From assembly GCF_007625155.1 (NCBI RefSeq), contig NZ_VMNK01000003.1, positions 62,001 through 126,000 on the forward strand: DNA of 64,000 bases, in the 5' to 3' direction. This DNA comes from Denitromonas halophila. Lineage in GTDB: Bacteria; Pseudomonadota; Gammaproteobacteria; Burkholderiales; Rhodocyclaceae. Of the stretch, positions 46,067 through 55,994 are shown piece after piece. The first letter of the stretch is position 1; each line of letters begins with the position of its first letter. Below the pieces are notes generated by a model. It had not been told where the DNA came from, made no database searches, and worked only from the letters and a program-made list of their open reading frames with translations. The translations under genes and the position numbers were made by a program.

Positions 46067-47907
46067 GCCACCCCGCCCAGATACGCCTCGAGCACCGCCG
46101 GATTCTTCTGCACCTCTTCCGGCAGGCCTTCGGCAATCTTCTCGCCAAACTCCATCACCACCACCCGGTCGACCAGGCCCATCACAAAGTCCATGTCGTG
46201 CTCGACCAGCAGAATCGCCATGCCCTCGCCGCGCAGTTTCTTGAGCAAATCGCCGAGGATCTGCTTTTCGCGGTAGCGCAAACCAGCGGCCGGTTCGTCG
46301 AGCAGGAGCAAGCAAGGGTCTGAGCACAGGGCGCGGGCGATTTCGAGAATGCGTTGTTGCCCCAGCGCCAGCGACCCGGCCGCGTCAAACATGTGCTCGG
46401 CCAGCCCGACGCGTTCGATCTGGCGCGCCGCCTCGGCGAGCAGTCGCGCCTCTTCGGCCCGGTCCAGTCGCCAGGCCGCCGGCAGTACCGACTTGCTGCC
46501 ACGCATGTGGGTGCCGATCGCGACGTTCTCGAGCACGCTCATGTCGGCCAGCAGGCGCACATGCTGAAAGGTGCGGCTCATGCCCATACGGGCCACTTCG
46601 CGCGAGGTCTTGCCGGCCACATCCTGGCCGCGGAACAACACCTCGCCTGAGGTCGGCGTATCCACGCCCGACACCTGATTGAACATGGTGCTCTTGCCCG
46701 CGCCATTGGGGCCGATCAGCGCCAGAATCTCGCCCGCCGCGACCGACAGGTTCATCTTGTTGTTAGCCACCAGACCGCCGAACTTGCGGGTCACGTCGAT
46801 GGCACTGAGCAGCACTTCGCCAGCCTTGGGCATCTCCCGGCGCGGCAGCGGCGCCGCGCCGGCATCGACCTTGCGCTTGGCGTTGGCGTCCGGCCACCAG
46901 TGGGTGAGGATCGGCCACAGTCCGTTGGGCGCGCGCTGCAGAATGATCACCATCATCACGCCGAACACGATCACCTCGAAGTTGCCCGAGGCGCCAAACA
47001 GCGCAGGCAAAAGATCCTGCAGCCACTGCTTGAGAATGGTGATGACGGCCGCACCGATAACCGCCCCCCACACATGGCCGGCACCACCGACCACCGCCAT
47101 GAACAGGAACTCGATACCGATGTGCAGGCCGAAAGGCGTGGGGTTCACAAAGCGCTGCATGTGCGCATACAACCAGCCCGAGGCAGCGGCATGCAGCGCG
47201 GCGATGACGAAGATGATCATGCGCGAACGGGAGGTATCCACGCCCATCGACTCGGCCATCACCCGCCCGCCCTTGAGCGCCCGGATCGCCCGGCCCTCAC
47301 GCGAGTCGAGCAGGTTACTGGTGGTCAGAATCGCCACCAGCAGGAAGGCCCAGATCAAATAGAAGATCTCGCCGCCTTCATTCAGCTCCCAGCCAAACAG
47401 GCTGATCGGCGGAATCCCGGTCAGGCCGGTGTGGCCGCCGAGCACCTCCATGGTGCCGAACAGGAAATACAGGCTGATGCCCCAGGCGATGGTGCCCAGC
47501 GGCAGGTAGTGGCCCGACAGCTTGAGGGTGAGCGAACCGAGCACCACCGCGATCACCGCGGTCAGCACCAGACCAATCACCAGCGCCAGCCATGGCGAGC
47601 CACCGGCCCAGGCCATCCAGCCGGGCAGCGTCTCGCTGGTGGACAGCACGGCCGTGGTGTACGCGCCCAAACCAACAAAAGCGCCCTGACCAAAGGAGGT
47701 CAGCCCGCCCACGCCGGTGAGCAGCACCAGCCCGAGCGCCACCATGGCGTAGAGGCCGATGTAGTTGAGCAGCGTGACATAGAACGGCGACAAGGTCGCG
47801 GGTACCAGCAGCAACAGGCCCAGCAACAGCCAGGGCAAAACACGCAGCAAACCGGCGCCGGCAGAACCCGGCGAGGTCGCCACACGAGAGGATGCGGGGG
47901 TGCTCAT
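46063..47907 (-). CDS. LivM-LivG fusion: ABC permease plus ATPase
   Basis: The 614-residue protein joins a permease of the LivM type (about 1-335, with nine or so hydrophobic helices and [15 protein letters not shown]) to a LivG-type ATPase (about 360-614, Walker [14 protein letters not shown], signature SLALGQQ, Walker [12 protein letters not shown]). The starts at ATG 47907 and ends at 46063 overlap the livH and livF genes. Such fusions occur in betaproteobacteria. Location inside the paa series suggests that the importer carries phenylacetate or a related aromatic acid, not branched-chain amino acids. Confidence 0.9.
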   Translation of the reverse strand: MSTPASSRVATSPGSAGAGLLRVLPWLLLGLLLLVPATLSPFYVTLLNYIGLYAMVALGLVLLTGVGGLTSFGQGAFVGLGAYTTAVLSTSETLPGWMAWAGGSPWLALVIGLVLTAVIAVVLGSLTLKLSGHYLPLGTIAWGISLYFLFGTMEVLGGHTGLTGIPPISLFGWELNEGGEIFYLIWAFLLVAILTTSNLLDSREGRAIRALKGGRVMAESMGVDTSRSRMIIFVIAALHAAASGWLYAHMQRFVNPTPFGLHIGIEFLFMAVVGGAGHVWGAVIGAAVITILKQWLQDLLPALFGASGNFEVIVFGVMMVIILQRAPNGLWPILTHWWPDANAKRKVDAGAAPLPRREMPKAGEVLLSAIDVTRKFGGLVANNKMNLSVAAGEILALIGPNGAGKSTMFNQVSGVDTPTSGEVLFRGQDVAGKTSREVARMGMSRTFQHVRLLADMSVLENVAIGTHMRGSKSVLPAAWRLDRAEEARLLAEAARQIERVGLAEHMFDAAGSLALGQQRILEIARALCSDPCLLLLDEPAAGLRYREKQILGDLLKKLRGEGMAILLVEHDMDFVMGLVDRVVVMEFGEKIAEGLPEEVQKNPAVLEAYLGGVA

Positions 47908-48941
47908 TCGTCTTCCTCCACGTGATGGCTGGTCAGTGAGCGCCACACCAACACCGGAATGATCAGGGTAAATACGATGACTTCCTTGTAGGCACTGGCC
48001 CAGAAGGAGGAGAAGGCTTCGAGCACGCCGACCAGAATCGCACCGAGCGCGGCGATCGGGTAGCTCGCCAGGCCGCCGATGATGGCGGCCACAAAGCCCT
48101 TCAGGCCGATCAGGAAGCCGGTGTCGTAATAAATGGTGGCAATCGGCGCGATCAACACGCCCGACAGCGCACCGATCAGCGCCGCCAGCATGAAGGTGAG
48201 CCGGCCGGCCAGCGCGGGCGAGATCCCCATCAGCCGTGCGCCGGCGCGGTTGATCGCCGTTGCCCGCAAGGCCTTGCCGTAAATGGTGCGACCAAAGAAC
48301 AGGGCCAGCGCGACGATCAGCGCCAGCGAGGTGCCAATCACCCACAGCGACTGGCCGGACACCATCATCGGGCCCACCGTGAAGCTGGCATCCGAAAAAG
48401 CCGATGTGCGCGAACCTTCCGCGCCAAAGAACAGCAGGGCCAGCCCCACCATGGCCACGTGCACCGCCACCGACACGATCAGCAGAATCAACACCGAGGC
48501 CTCGGCCACCGGTTGGTAGGCCACGCGGTAGATCATCGGCCCCAGCGGCACCACCACCGCCATGGTCAACGCCACCTTGGCGGCCAGCGGCCAGGTGTCG
48601 GTGGGCACAAAGCGCATCAGGGCCACCAGCGCGAGCGGGTAAACAATATTCCAGCCGACCACCTTCATCAGCCGCCCCACGCCGCCCCGACGCAGCGCGT
48701 CCAGGCCGTCGAGCGCCACCACCAGCACACCCGCCGCCAGCAGCAGCCAGACCGTGCCGGGCAGGCGCCCCGCTTCAATCATCGCCAGGGTCAGCGCGCC
48801 ATATGCGACAAACTCCCCTTGCGGAATAAAGATCACCCGGGTCACGGCGAACACCAGCACCAAGGCCAAGGCCAGCAGCGCGTAGATCGCGCCGTTGGTT
48901 ACCCCGTCCTGCCCGAGCAACATTGCAATTTCCAAATCCAT
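47904..48941 (-). CDS. livH: Liv-type ABC transporter permease LivH
   Basis: The 345-residue membrane protein has eight or more hydrophobic helices, with the family motifs GVTNGAIYALLALALVLVF at the N-terminus and NRAGARLMGISPALAGRLTF (the EAA-like loop) near residue 240. It is longer than E. coli LivH (308) because of an insert around residues 60-110. ATG 48941 is chosen over a frame from 49031. It overlaps the fusion gene by 4 bases. Confidence 0.9.
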   Translation of the reverse strand: MDLEIAMLLGQDGVTNGAIYALLALALVLVFAVTRVIFIPQGEFVAYGALTLAMIEAGRLPGTVWLLLAAGVLVVALDGLDALRRGGVGRLMKVVGWNIVYPLALVALMRFVPTDTWPLAAKVALTMAVVVPLGPMIYRVAYQPVAEASVLILLIVSVAVHVAMVGLALLFFGAEGSRTSAFSDASFTVGPMMVSGQSLWVIGTSLALIVALALFFGRTIYGKALRATAINRAGARLMGISPALAGRLTFMLAALIGALSGVLIAPIATIYYDTGFLIGLKGFVAAIIGGLASYPIAALGAILVGVLEAFSSFWASAYKEVIVFTLIIPVLVWRSLTSHHVEEDE

Positions 48942-49094
48942 GGGACGAACCCCGTGTGCAGCCAGCCGCGAGCGCTTGCGCGCCGCGAGCCGCCGATCCG
49001 ACTCGACTCGAACCCGCCCCCACCGGCGCACCGGCAGGGGCGGACTTGATCAGGCATCGCGCGCGGCCGTGCCGTGCGCGATGCGCGCTGACAC

Positions 49095-50246
49095 TTACTT
49101 CACCATCTGCCAGGCGCCGCCCTTGATCTGCACCATCACGCGCGAGCGCTGGTCCAGGCCGAGGTGGTCGGTCGGGCTCATGTTGAAGATGCCGTGCGCG
49201 CCGGCCACTTCCTTCAGGCCTTCGAGCGCATCGCGCAGGGCGGCACGGAATTCCGGCGACCCGGGCTGGCCGGCCTTGAGCGCAACCGGCACGGCGTTGA
49301 CCATCAGCGTGCCGGCATCCCAGGCGTGGCCGCCAAAGGTCGACACCGAGCCCTTGCCAAAGGCCGCTTCGTACTTGCTCACGTACTCCTGAGCGCTCGC
49401 ACGCACGGGGTTGTCGGCGGGCAACTGATCGGCCACCAGCACCGGACCGGCGGGCAGGAAGGTGCCTTCACAGTCGGCACCACACACGCGCAGGAAGTCG
49501 TTATTGGCCACACCGTGGGTCTGGTAGATCTTGCCGGCAAAGCCGCGCTGCTTGAGCGTCTTCTGCGGCAGGGCGGCCGGCGTGCCGGCGCCGGCGATGA
49601 GGATCGCATCCGGCTTGGCGGCATACAGCTTGAGCACCTGACCGGTCACCGAGGTGTCCGAGCGCTTGTAGCGCTCGTTGGCTACGATCTTCAGCTTGCG
49701 CGCTTCGGCGATGGCCGAGAACTGCTCCCACCAGCCTTCGCCGTAAGCGTCGGCAAAACCGATGAAACCAACCGTCTTCACGCCGGCATCCACCATGTGC
49801 GAGACGATGGCGGTCGCCATCTGCTGGTCGTTTTGCGGGGTCTTGAACACCCAGCGGCGCTTCTCATCGACAGGGTCAACAATCTTGCTCGACGCTGCCA
49901 TGGAGATCATCGGCGTCTTGGACTCGGCCGCCACATCAATCATGGCCAGCGAATTGGGGGTGATGGTCGAGCCGATCACCACATCCACCTTGTCCTCCGA
50001 AATCAGCTTGCGGATGTTCTTGACGGCAGTGGTGGTGTCCGACGCGTCGTCGAGCACGATGTAGTTCACCTTCTGGCCGGCGATGGTCGTCGGCAAGAGC
50101 GTGAGGGTGTTCTTCTCGGGAATACCCAGCGACGCAGCCGGGCCGGTGGCCGACACCGACACACCCACATTGATGTCGGCGAACGCTGCGCCACTGACGA
50201 AAGCCATGCCCAGTGCGGCGGCCACTACGGTTTTTTGGATTTTCAT
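49095..50246 (-). CDS. ABC transporter substrate-binding protein (Liv/aromatic acid type)
   Basis: The 383-residue periplasmic protein has a signal peptide (residues 1-23, ending AFA before DINVGVSV) and the two-lobe receptor fold (ANF/Peripla_BP_6) of branched-chain and aromatic-acid importers. ATG 50246 (MKIQKTVV) has GAGGAGG upstream and replaces a frame from 50282. It is separated from livH by about 150 bp and has an inverted repeat in its own upstream region. The ligand is inferred to be phenylacetate or a related compound because of the paa context. Confidence 0.9.
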   Translation of the reverse strand: MKIQKTVVAAALGMAFVSGAAFADINVGVSVSATGPAASLGIPEKNTLTLLPTTIAGQKVNYIVLDDASDTTTAVKNIRKLISEDKVDVVIGSTITPNSLAMIDVAAESKTPMISMAASSKIVDPVDEKRRWVFKTPQNDQQMATAIVSHMVDAGVKTVGFIGFADAYGEGWWEQFSAIAEARKLKIVANERYKRSDTSVTGQVLKLYAAKPDAILIAGAGTPAALPQKTLKQRGFAGKIYQTHGVANNDFLRVCGADCEGTFLPAGPVLVADQLPADNPVRASAQEYVSKYEAAFGKGSVSTFGGHAWDAGTLMVNAVPVALKAGQPGSPEFRAALRDALEGLKEVAGAHGIFNMSPTDHLGLDQRSRVMVQIKGGAWQMVK

Positions 50247-50318
50247 TTTGTCTCCTCCTCCGGTTGTAATCAGCACGCGCATGAGCTGCCTCGGCGCACC
50301 AACGAAAAATTACCACAT

Positions 50319-50334
50319 AACAAACGCGTTAGTT
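50319..50334. promoter_or_regulatory. Inverted repeat upstream of the transporter genes
   Basis: AACAAACGCGTTAGTT is nearly self-complementary (one mismatched pair, 14 of 16 bases symmetric, centre CG) and resembles TetR-family operators. It sits about 70 bp before the substrate-binding gene start and just past the end of the thiolase gene. It differs from the site at 60316, so a second TetR-type protein or a loose match may be involved. Confidence 0.45.
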
Positions 50335-50338
50335 GATA

Positions 50339-51544
50339 TTAAACCCGCTCGATCACCATCGCGATGCCCTGTCCGACCCCGATACACATCGTGGCCAAGC
50401 CGTAGCGACCGCCGGTGGCTTCGAGCTGTCGTAGCGCGGTGAGCGCCAGACGCGCGCCCGAGGCACCCAGCGGATGGCCGATCGCAATCGCCCCGCCGTT
50501 CGGATTGACCTGCGGTGCATCGTCGGCGAGACCGAGCTGGCGCAGCACGGCCAGGCCTTGCGCAGCGAAGGCTTCGTTGAGTTCGATAACATCCATCTGG
50601 TCAATGGAGAGGCCGGCCAGCGCGAGCGCCTTGACCGCCGCCGGCGCCGGACCGATACCCATGATGCGCGGCGCGACGCCGGCCGTGGCCATAGCCACCA
50701 CCCGACCGCGCGGCGTGAGCCCGTATTTTTTGGCGGCCTCGGCCGAAGCCAGCAAGAGTGCGACCGAACCGTCATTCACGCCGGACGCGTTGCCGGCGGT
50801 CACGGAGCCATCGGGGCGGACCACGCCTTTGAGCCGACCGAGCGCTTCGAGTGAAGTCTCGCGCGGATGCTCGTCCACGCTGACTACCACCGGGTCACCC
50901 TTCTTCTGCGGAATCGTCACTGGCACCAGCTCACCGTCAAAGAAGCCGCGCGCGGCCGCCGCGGCATAGCGCTGCTGGCTGCGCAACGCGAGGGCGTCCT
51001 GATCGGCGCGGTTGATCTTGAATTCGTCGGCGACGTTCTCGGCCGTTTCGGGCATGGAGTCGATGCCGTACTCGGCCTTCATTTTGGCGTTAACAAAGCG
51101 CCAGCCGATGGTGGTGTCTTCGATCTTGGCGCTGCGCGAGAAGGCACTGGTGGCCTTGGCCAGCACGAAGGGCGCGCGGCTCATGCTCTCGACGCCACCG
51201 GCAATCATCAGCTGCGCTTCGCCGCAGCGGATGGCGCGCGCCGCGGTGCCGATGGCATCCAGCCCCGAGCCGCACAGGCGGTTGAGCGTGGCGCCGGGCA
51301 CCTCGATGGGCAAGCCGGCGAGCAGGCCAGCCATGCGGGCGACGTTGCGGTTGTCTTCGCCGGCCTGATTGGCGCAGCCGTAGTAGATGTCGTCCACCGC
51401 CGTCCAGTCGACGCCGGGGTTGCGCTCGATCAGCGCGCGGATGGGGATGGCCCCCAGGTCGTCGGCGCGCACGCCGGACAGCGCGCCGCCGTAGCGGCCG
51501 AACGGCGTACGAACGCCGTCACAGATCAACACGTCGTGCAACAC
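50339..51544 (-). CDS. paaJ: 3-oxoadipyl-CoA thiolase
   Basis: The 401-residue thiolase splits 3-oxoadipyl-CoA into acetyl-CoA and succinyl-CoA, the last step of the phenylacetate pathway. The nucleophile Cys91 lies in LNRLCGSGLDA, and His357 (GHPLG) and Cys387 (MCIGVGQG) complete the active site. The start is GTG 51544, with GGGAGAG a few bases upstream. It follows the TetR gene on the same strand. The alternative name pcaF is used for the same activity. Confidence 0.93.
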   Translation of the reverse strand: MLHDVLICDGVRTPFGRYGGALSGVRADDLGAIPIRALIERNPGVDWTAVDDIYYGCANQAGEDNRNVARMAGLLAGLPIEVPGATLNRLCGSGLDAIGTAARAIRCGEAQLMIAGGVESMSRAPFVLAKATSAFSRSAKIEDTTIGWRFVNAKMKAEYGIDSMPETAENVADEFKINRADQDALALRSQQRYAAAAARGFFDGELVPVTIPQKKGDPVVVSVDEHPRETSLEALGRLKGVVRPDGSVTAGNASGVNDGSVALLLASAEAAKKYGLTPRGRVVAMATAGVAPRIMGIGPAPAAVKALALAGLSIDQMDVIELNEAFAAQGLAVLRQLGLADDAPQVNPNGGAIAIGHPLGASGARLALTALRQLEATGGRYGLATMCIGVGQGIAMVIERV

Positions 51545-51611
51545 ATCGCTCTCCCTCGATGCGCCTGATGACGTGCGGCGTCACCGGCCGATGGGCCGGC
51601 GCCTGCGATCG

Positions 51612-52241
51612 TCAGCCGGGCGCGTTGTTTGTCTTTTTGCTGGCCGCTCCCAAAGTGCCGTGCACCCCATTGAGCAGGATGCCGGTCACCAGCGGCGCCA
51701 TGTCTTCGTAGGTCAGCGGACCATTCGCCCGCAGCCAGGTAAAGGTCCAGTTCATCATGCCGAACAGGATCATCGCCACGACCTTGTCCAGCCCCTTCTC
51801 GCTCACCCTCGGCTCGACGGCGGCAATCGCCCGCGCAAAGGCCGCCACCACCGCCCGCTCCTTGTCGGCCACCTGCTGACGCGGCGCGTCGTCCAGATGC
51901 CGCACGTCCTGCACCAGCACCCGGTGCTGGTTGTGGGCGTTGGCGTAGGTCTCGAGAAAGCGGGCAATCAAGCGCTTGAGGTGCGCATCGGGTGGTAGTT
52001 GTTCGGCTTCGACGGTGTCCACCAGCGCTTCGAGCGTGTCCATGTAGCTGTCGGCCACACTGAACAGCATCTCCGCCTTGTCCTTGGCGTAGTGATAGAG
52101 CAGCGGTTTTGACACGCCGCAGGCGGCCGCCAGTTGCGACATGGAGGTGGCGTGAAAGCCCTTGTCGGCAAACAGCTTCGCCGCCATGTCGAGAATGGCC
52201 TGGCGTTGCTGGTCGTGAGTCGCTGCTTTGGTTCGTGCCAT
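51612..52241 (-). CDS. paaR: TetR-family regulator, PaaR-like
   Basis: The 209-residue regulator has an N-terminal helix-turn-helix (AAKLFADKGFHATSMSQLAAACGVSKPLLYHYAKDKAEML) and a C-terminal helical ligand domain. It lies inside the paa series, between paaE and the thiolase gene. Betaproteobacterial paa genes are commonly repressed by a TetR-type PaaR that responds to phenylacetyl-CoA; that role is inferred from position. A matching near-palindrome at 60316 covers the paaN promoter. Confidence 0.88.
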   Translation of the reverse strand: MARTKAATHDQQRQAILDMAAKLFADKGFHATSMSQLAAACGVSKPLLYHYAKDKAEMLFSVADSYMDTLEALVDTVEAEQLPPDAHLKRLIARFLETYANAHNQHRVLVQDVRHLDDAPRQQVADKERAVVAAFARAIAAVEPRVSEKGLDKVVAMILFGMMNWTFTWLRANGPLTYEDMAPLVTGILLNGVHGTLGAASKKTNNAPG

Positions 52242-52291
52242 GAGTGTGATGCCCGTCTGAATGCAAAACGCTCACCGTCCGGGCGGCCATC

Positions 52292-53362
52292 TCAACGCTC
52301 GTCAAAACTGATGACGACCCGCTCTGTGAGCGGATGGGCCTGACAGGTGAGCACATAGCCGTCGTCCACATCGGACTGCTCAAGAGCGAAGTTCTTGTCC
52401 ATGCGGACACGACCTTCGAGCACCTTGGCGCGGCAGGTGCAGCATACCCCACCCTTGCAGGCGAACGGCAGGTCCATGCCGGCGGCCAGCGCCACGTCGA
52501 GAATCGACGGGTCCTCCTTGCGGAAGGCCACCTCGCGCTGCAGGCCATCCTGGATCAGGGTGATCGTCGCGGTCGCCGCGTCACCCGGCTCGACCCGGTG
52601 CGCCGGGCCGGCATCGGGCACACCGAAGCGCTCCAGATGGATGTGATCAGCGCTCATGCCGGCCGCCAGCAGGCCGGCTTCGACCTCGTCGATCATCGCA
52701 CCCGGACCGCAGATGAAGGCCTCGTCGATGTCGCCCACCGGAATCAGCGTGTCGACAAACGCGGCCACCTTGGCCTGGTCGAGCCGGCCGTTAAAGAGCG
52801 GCACATCCTGTGCCTCGCGCGAGAACAGCGAGTAGAAGCAAAAGCGGGTCAGGTAGCGATTCTTGATGTCTTCGAGCGCCTCGCCAAACATCACGCTCTT
52901 GGTGCCGCGGTTGCCGTATACCAGCGTGAAGCGACTCTTCGGCTCGGTGGCCAGCGTCGTCTTGATCAATGACAGGATCGGCGTAATGCCGCTGCCCGCT
53001 GCAAAGGCCACGTAGTGCTTGGCGTTGACGGCGTCAAGCGGGGCATGAAAGCGCCCTTCCGGCGTCATCACCTCGATGGTATCGCCGGCCTTGATCGCGC
53101 CGCCGTTGATCCAGGTCGAGAACAGCCCGCCGCCCACCTGCTTGATGGCCACGCGCAGTTCGCCGTCCTCGACACCGGAACAGATGGAGTAGGAGCGACG
53201 CACTTCCTGGCCGTTGATCTCGGCTTTCAGTGTCAGGTGCTGGCCCTGCACGAAACGGTAATCGTCGGCCAGTTCAGCCGGCACGTCGAAGCGCAGGCTG
53301 ATGGCATCGGCCAGTTCGCGGCGCACTTCGGCAATGGTCAGGGCGTGGAATTTGGGGTTCAT
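52292..53362 (-). CDS. paaE: Phenylacetyl-CoA epoxidase reductase subunit PaaE
   Basis: The 356-residue flavoprotein has a ferredoxin-NADP reductase-like half (FAD and NAD domains, with RRSYSICSG and AAGSGITPILSLI, about 1-235) and a C-terminal plant-type 2Fe-2S domain with the CX4CX2C motif CKGGVCCTC and a later LTCQAHP (about 265-356). It passes electrons from NADPH to the PaaABC oxygenase core. GGGAGA precedes the ATG. Confidence 0.95.
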   Translation of the reverse strand: MNPKFHALTIAEVRRELADAISLRFDVPAELADDYRFVQGQHLTLKAEINGQEVRRSYSICSGVEDGELRVAIKQVGGGLFSTWINGGAIKAGDTIEVMTPEGRFHAPLDAVNAKHYVAFAAGSGITPILSLIKTTLATEPKSRFTLVYGNRGTKSVMFGEALEDIKNRYLTRFCFYSLFSREAQDVPLFNGRLDQAKVAAFVDTLIPVGDIDEAFICGPGAMIDEVEAGLLAAGMSADHIHLERFGVPDAGPAHRVEPGDAATATITLIQDGLQREVAFRKEDPSILDVALAAGMDLPFACKGGVCCTCRAKVLEGRVRMDKNFALEQSDVDDGYVLTCQAHPLTERVVISFDER

Positions 53363-53382
53363 GTGTGATCTCCCGGTCCGGT

Positions 53383-53871
53383 TCAGATCGGTTTGAAGTA
53401 TTCGAAAGGTTCGCGGCAGTCTTCACAGCGATACAGCGACTTGCAGGCGGTCGAACCGAATTCCGACAATCGTGTGGTGTGGCTGGAGCCGCAGCGTGGG
53501 CACGGCAGCTTGCGCGACATGAAACGCACCACCTGCGCGCCATCAGGCAGCGCGGGCTGGGGCGGGACGATGCCGTAGGCGCGCAGCTTCTCACGCGCGC
53601 TCTCGGCGATCCAGTCGGTACTCCAGGGCGGAGCAAGCCGCGTCTCGACGCTGACCTTGCCCGCACCGGCCGCCTTGAGCGCATCGACAATGCTCTCGGC
53701 GATCATCTCGGTGGCCGGGCAGCCACTGTAGGTGGGCGTCACCACCACCCGCAGGCCGTCCTCGCCGAGAATCACCTCGCGCACGATGCCCAGCTCGGTC
53801 ACGGAGACCACCGGAATCTCCGGGTCTTCCACCGCGTCGAGCGCCTGCCAAGCCTGGGCTTCAGTCAGCAT
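53383..53871 (-). CDS. paaD: Phenylacetyl-CoA epoxidase accessory protein PaaD
   Basis: The 162-residue protein has the SufT/DUF59 MIP18-like N-terminal fold (VEDPEIPVVSVTELGIV, with TPTYSGCPATEMI near residue 48-60) and a C-terminal zinc-ribbon-like segment with CPRCGSSHTT and CEDCREPF. It likely matures the iron centres of the epoxidase. ATG 53871 is chosen over a longer frame from 54063. It follows the paaC stop by 5 bases. Confidence 0.92.
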   Translation of the reverse strand: MLTEAQAWQALDAVEDPEIPVVSVTELGIVREVILGEDGLRVVVTPTYSGCPATEMIAESIVDALKAAGAGKVSVETRLAPPWSTDWIAESAREKLRAYGIVPPQPALPDGAQVVRFMSRKLPCPRCGSSHTTRLSEFGSTACKSLYRCEDCREPFEYFKPI

Positions 53872-53876
53872 ACCGG

Positions 53877-54638
53877 TCACCACGTCGCGCCGGGGAAGCT
53901 GCGCGGCAGATGCTGCATCACCGCCAGCAGATGGCCCAGATGCTCGCTGTGGCGGCCGAACTTGCCATAGCTCTGGAAAGGCGTACGCGCCGGCACGGTG
54001 AGCGTGGCGTGCTTGAGTACCGCCAACACCGCCTTTTCCCAGTCCTCTGCCAGATCCGACCACGCCGGGCCAACGCCGGCCGCCGCAGCGGCGTCATCGG
54101 TGGGGTTGGCGGCAAACAACTCGTTGGTGTAGGGCCACAGCATATCGAGCGCGGCCTGCGCACGACGATGGCTCTCTTCGGTGCCGTCGCCAAGACGGAT
54201 TACCCAATCGCCGGTGTGTTCTACGTGGTAGCGCGCTTCTTTCAGGCTCTTGGCTGCGATCGCCGCCAAAGCCTCGTCACTCGAGCCGCACAGCCGGCTC
54301 CACATCAGCAGGTTGAAGCTGCCGAGCAGGAAGCCCTTGATCATGGTGTGGGCGAAATCGGTGTTCGGCATCTCGCACAGCGTCGGATTGCGGTACTGCC
54401 CCTCATGGCGCAGAAAGGCAAGTGTGTCTTCGTCGCGCCCCTTGCCTTCGAGCACGCCGGCATGGCTGAGCAGCATGCGCGCCTGGCCGACAAAATCGAG
54501 CGCCATGTTGGCCAGCGCCAGATCTTCTTCGAGCACCGGCGCATGGCCGCACCATTCAGACAGGCGCTGGCCGTGGATCAGCGCCGCGTCGCCCAGACGC
54601 AGCACGTACTCCAGATGCGCGGGGGTGGTTTGTGTCAT
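53877..54638 (-). CDS. paaC: Phenylacetyl-CoA epoxidase subunit PaaC
   Basis: The 253-residue subunit of the PaaABC oxygenase core has the ferritin-like helices typical of PaaC (DAALIHGQRLSEWCGHAPVLEEDLALANMALDFVGQARML) and is thought to support PaaA without a functional di-iron centre. Three start codons are possible (GTG 54656, ATG 54653, ATG 54638). ATG 54638 (MTQTTPAHLEYV) gives the family-like N-terminus and is preferred. Confidence 0.93.
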   Translation of the reverse strand: MTQTTPAHLEYVLRLGDAALIHGQRLSEWCGHAPVLEEDLALANMALDFVGQARMLLSHAGVLEGKGRDEDTLAFLRHEGQYRNPTLCEMPNTDFAHTMIKGFLLGSFNLLMWSRLCGSSDEALAAIAAKSLKEARYHVEHTGDWVIRLGDGTEESHRRAQAALDMLWPYTNELFAANPTDDAAAAAGVGPAWSDLAEDWEKAVLAVLKHATLTVPARTPFQSYGKFGRHSEHLGHLLAVMQHLPRSFPGATW

Positions 54639-54652
54639 CGCTGGTGCCCCCA

Positions 54653-54940
54653 TCACATGTGGTCCACTTCGTCGGGCAGCTTGTAGAAGGTCGGGTGACG
54701 GTAGATCTTGTCCTCGGCCGGGTCAAACAGCTCGGGCTTGGCATCCGGGTCGGAGGCCACGATGTCTTCGGCGCGCACGGCCCAGATCGACACCCCTTCC
54801 TGACGCCGGGTGTACACATCGCGCGCCACCTGCAGCGCCATACGCGCGTCGGTGGCGTGCACGCTGCCGCAGTGCTTGTGATCGAGGCCGTTCTTGCTGC
54901 GGACAAAAATTTCCCACAGCGGCCATTCTTTGCGTTCCAT
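54653..54940 (-). CDS. paaB: Phenylacetyl-CoA epoxidase subunit PaaB
   Basis: The 95-residue subunit begins MERKEWPLWEIFVRSKNGLDHKH and continues with the small alpha/beta fold of PaaB, which joins PaaAC heterodimers. GGAGA sits just before ATG 54940, which replaces a frame from 55078. It lies between paaA and paaC on one mRNA. Confidence 0.94.
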   Translation of the reverse strand: MERKEWPLWEIFVRSKNGLDHKHCGSVHATDARMALQVARDVYTRRQEGVSIWAVRAEDIVASDPDAKPELFDPAEDKIYRHPTFYKLPDEVDHM

Positions 54941-54960
54941 GGTGTTCTCCGTTGGTGTCA

Positions 54961-55965
54961 TCAGGCGGCTGCCTTCTCGCGGGCAGCCTGTTTGTCGGCG
55001 TGGGCGACTGCGGCTTCGCGCACCCAGGCGCCGTCTTCCCAGGCCTTGACGCGGGCCGCGAGCCGATCGACGTTGCACTGGCCGTGGCCATTCACCACAT
55101 TCCAGAACTCGTCCCAGTCGATGGCGGCAAAGTCGTAATGGCCGCGTGCTTCATTCCACTTGAGTTCCGGGTCGGGCAGGGTCACGCCAAGCACTTCGGC
55201 CTGCTTGACCGTGGCGTCCACAAACTTCTGACGCAGGTCGTCGTTGGAGATGCGCTTGATGCCCCAGCGCATGCTCTGGCCCGAGTTGGGCGAGTCGGCA
55301 TCATGCGGGCCGAACATCATCAGCGACGGCCACCACCAGCGATTGACCGCGTCCTGCACCAGCTCACGCTGCTCGTCGGTGCCGCCCATCATCGCCAGCA
55401 AGGCGTCGTAGCCCTGGCGCTGGTGGAAGGATTCTTCCTTGCACACCCGCACCATGGCGCGGGCATAGGGGCCGTAGCTGCACTTGCACAGCGGGATCTG
55501 GTTCATGATCGCCGCGCCGTCAACCAGCCAGCCGATCACGCCTACGTCGGCCCAGTTGAGCGTCGGGTAGTTGAAGATCGAGCTGTACTTGGCCTTGCCC
55601 GAGAGCAGCGCTTCGGTCAGGTCGTCGCGCGACACGCCCAGGGTTTCGGCCGCGGCGTATAGATACAGGCCGTGACCGCCCTCGTCCTGCACCTTGGCCA
55701 GCAGGATGGCTTTGCGCTTGAGACTCGGCGCACGGCTGATCCAGTTGCCCTCGGGCAGCATGCCGACGATCTCGGAATGCGCGTGCTGGCTGATCTGGCG
55801 CACCAGCGTCTTGCGATAGGCCTCGGGCATCCAGTCCTTGGCTTCGATGGTCGCACCGGCGTCGATGCGCGCGTCGAACTCGGCCTGGTAGGCGGCGTTC
55901 TCGACGGCATCGGGCGTGCGCTTGGGCTGTTCGCCGGGCGGGATATCGAGTGCTTGGGTATACAT
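54961..55965 (-). CDS. paaA: Phenylacetyl-CoA epoxidase catalytic subunit PaaA
   Basis: The 334-residue catalytic subunit turns phenylacetyl-CoA into its 1,2-epoxide. It has ferritin-like helices with the di-iron carboxylate/His motifs around [17 protein letters not shown] and [24 protein letters not shown] precedes ATG 55965. It is the first of the five paaABCDE genes and follows paaK by 29 bp. Confidence 0.95.
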   Translation of the reverse strand: MYTQALDIPPGEQPKRTPDAVENAAYQAEFDARIDAGATIEAKDWMPEAYRKTLVRQISQHAHSEIVGMLPEGNWISRAPSLKRKAILLAKVQDEGGHGLYLYAAAETLGVSRDDLTEALLSGKAKYSSIFNYPTLNWADVGVIGWLVDGAAIMNQIPLCKCSYGPYARAMVRVCKEESFHQRQGYDALLAMMGGTDEQRELVQDAVNRWWWPSLMMFGPHDADSPNSGQSMRWGIKRISNDDLRQKFVDATVKQAEVLGVTLPDPELKWNEARGHYDFAAIDWDEFWNVVNGHGQCNVDRLAARVKAWEDGAWVREAAVAHADKQAAREKAAA

Positions 55966-55994
55966 ATAGCGGTTCTCCTTGCGCGTCGGGGCGC

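Noticed and set aside
51526-52548. 340-codon minus-strand frame across the TetR gene and the end of paaE
   Set aside because: It is out of frame with the TetR, thiolase and PaaE genes and contains no domain; the real genes have clear motifs.
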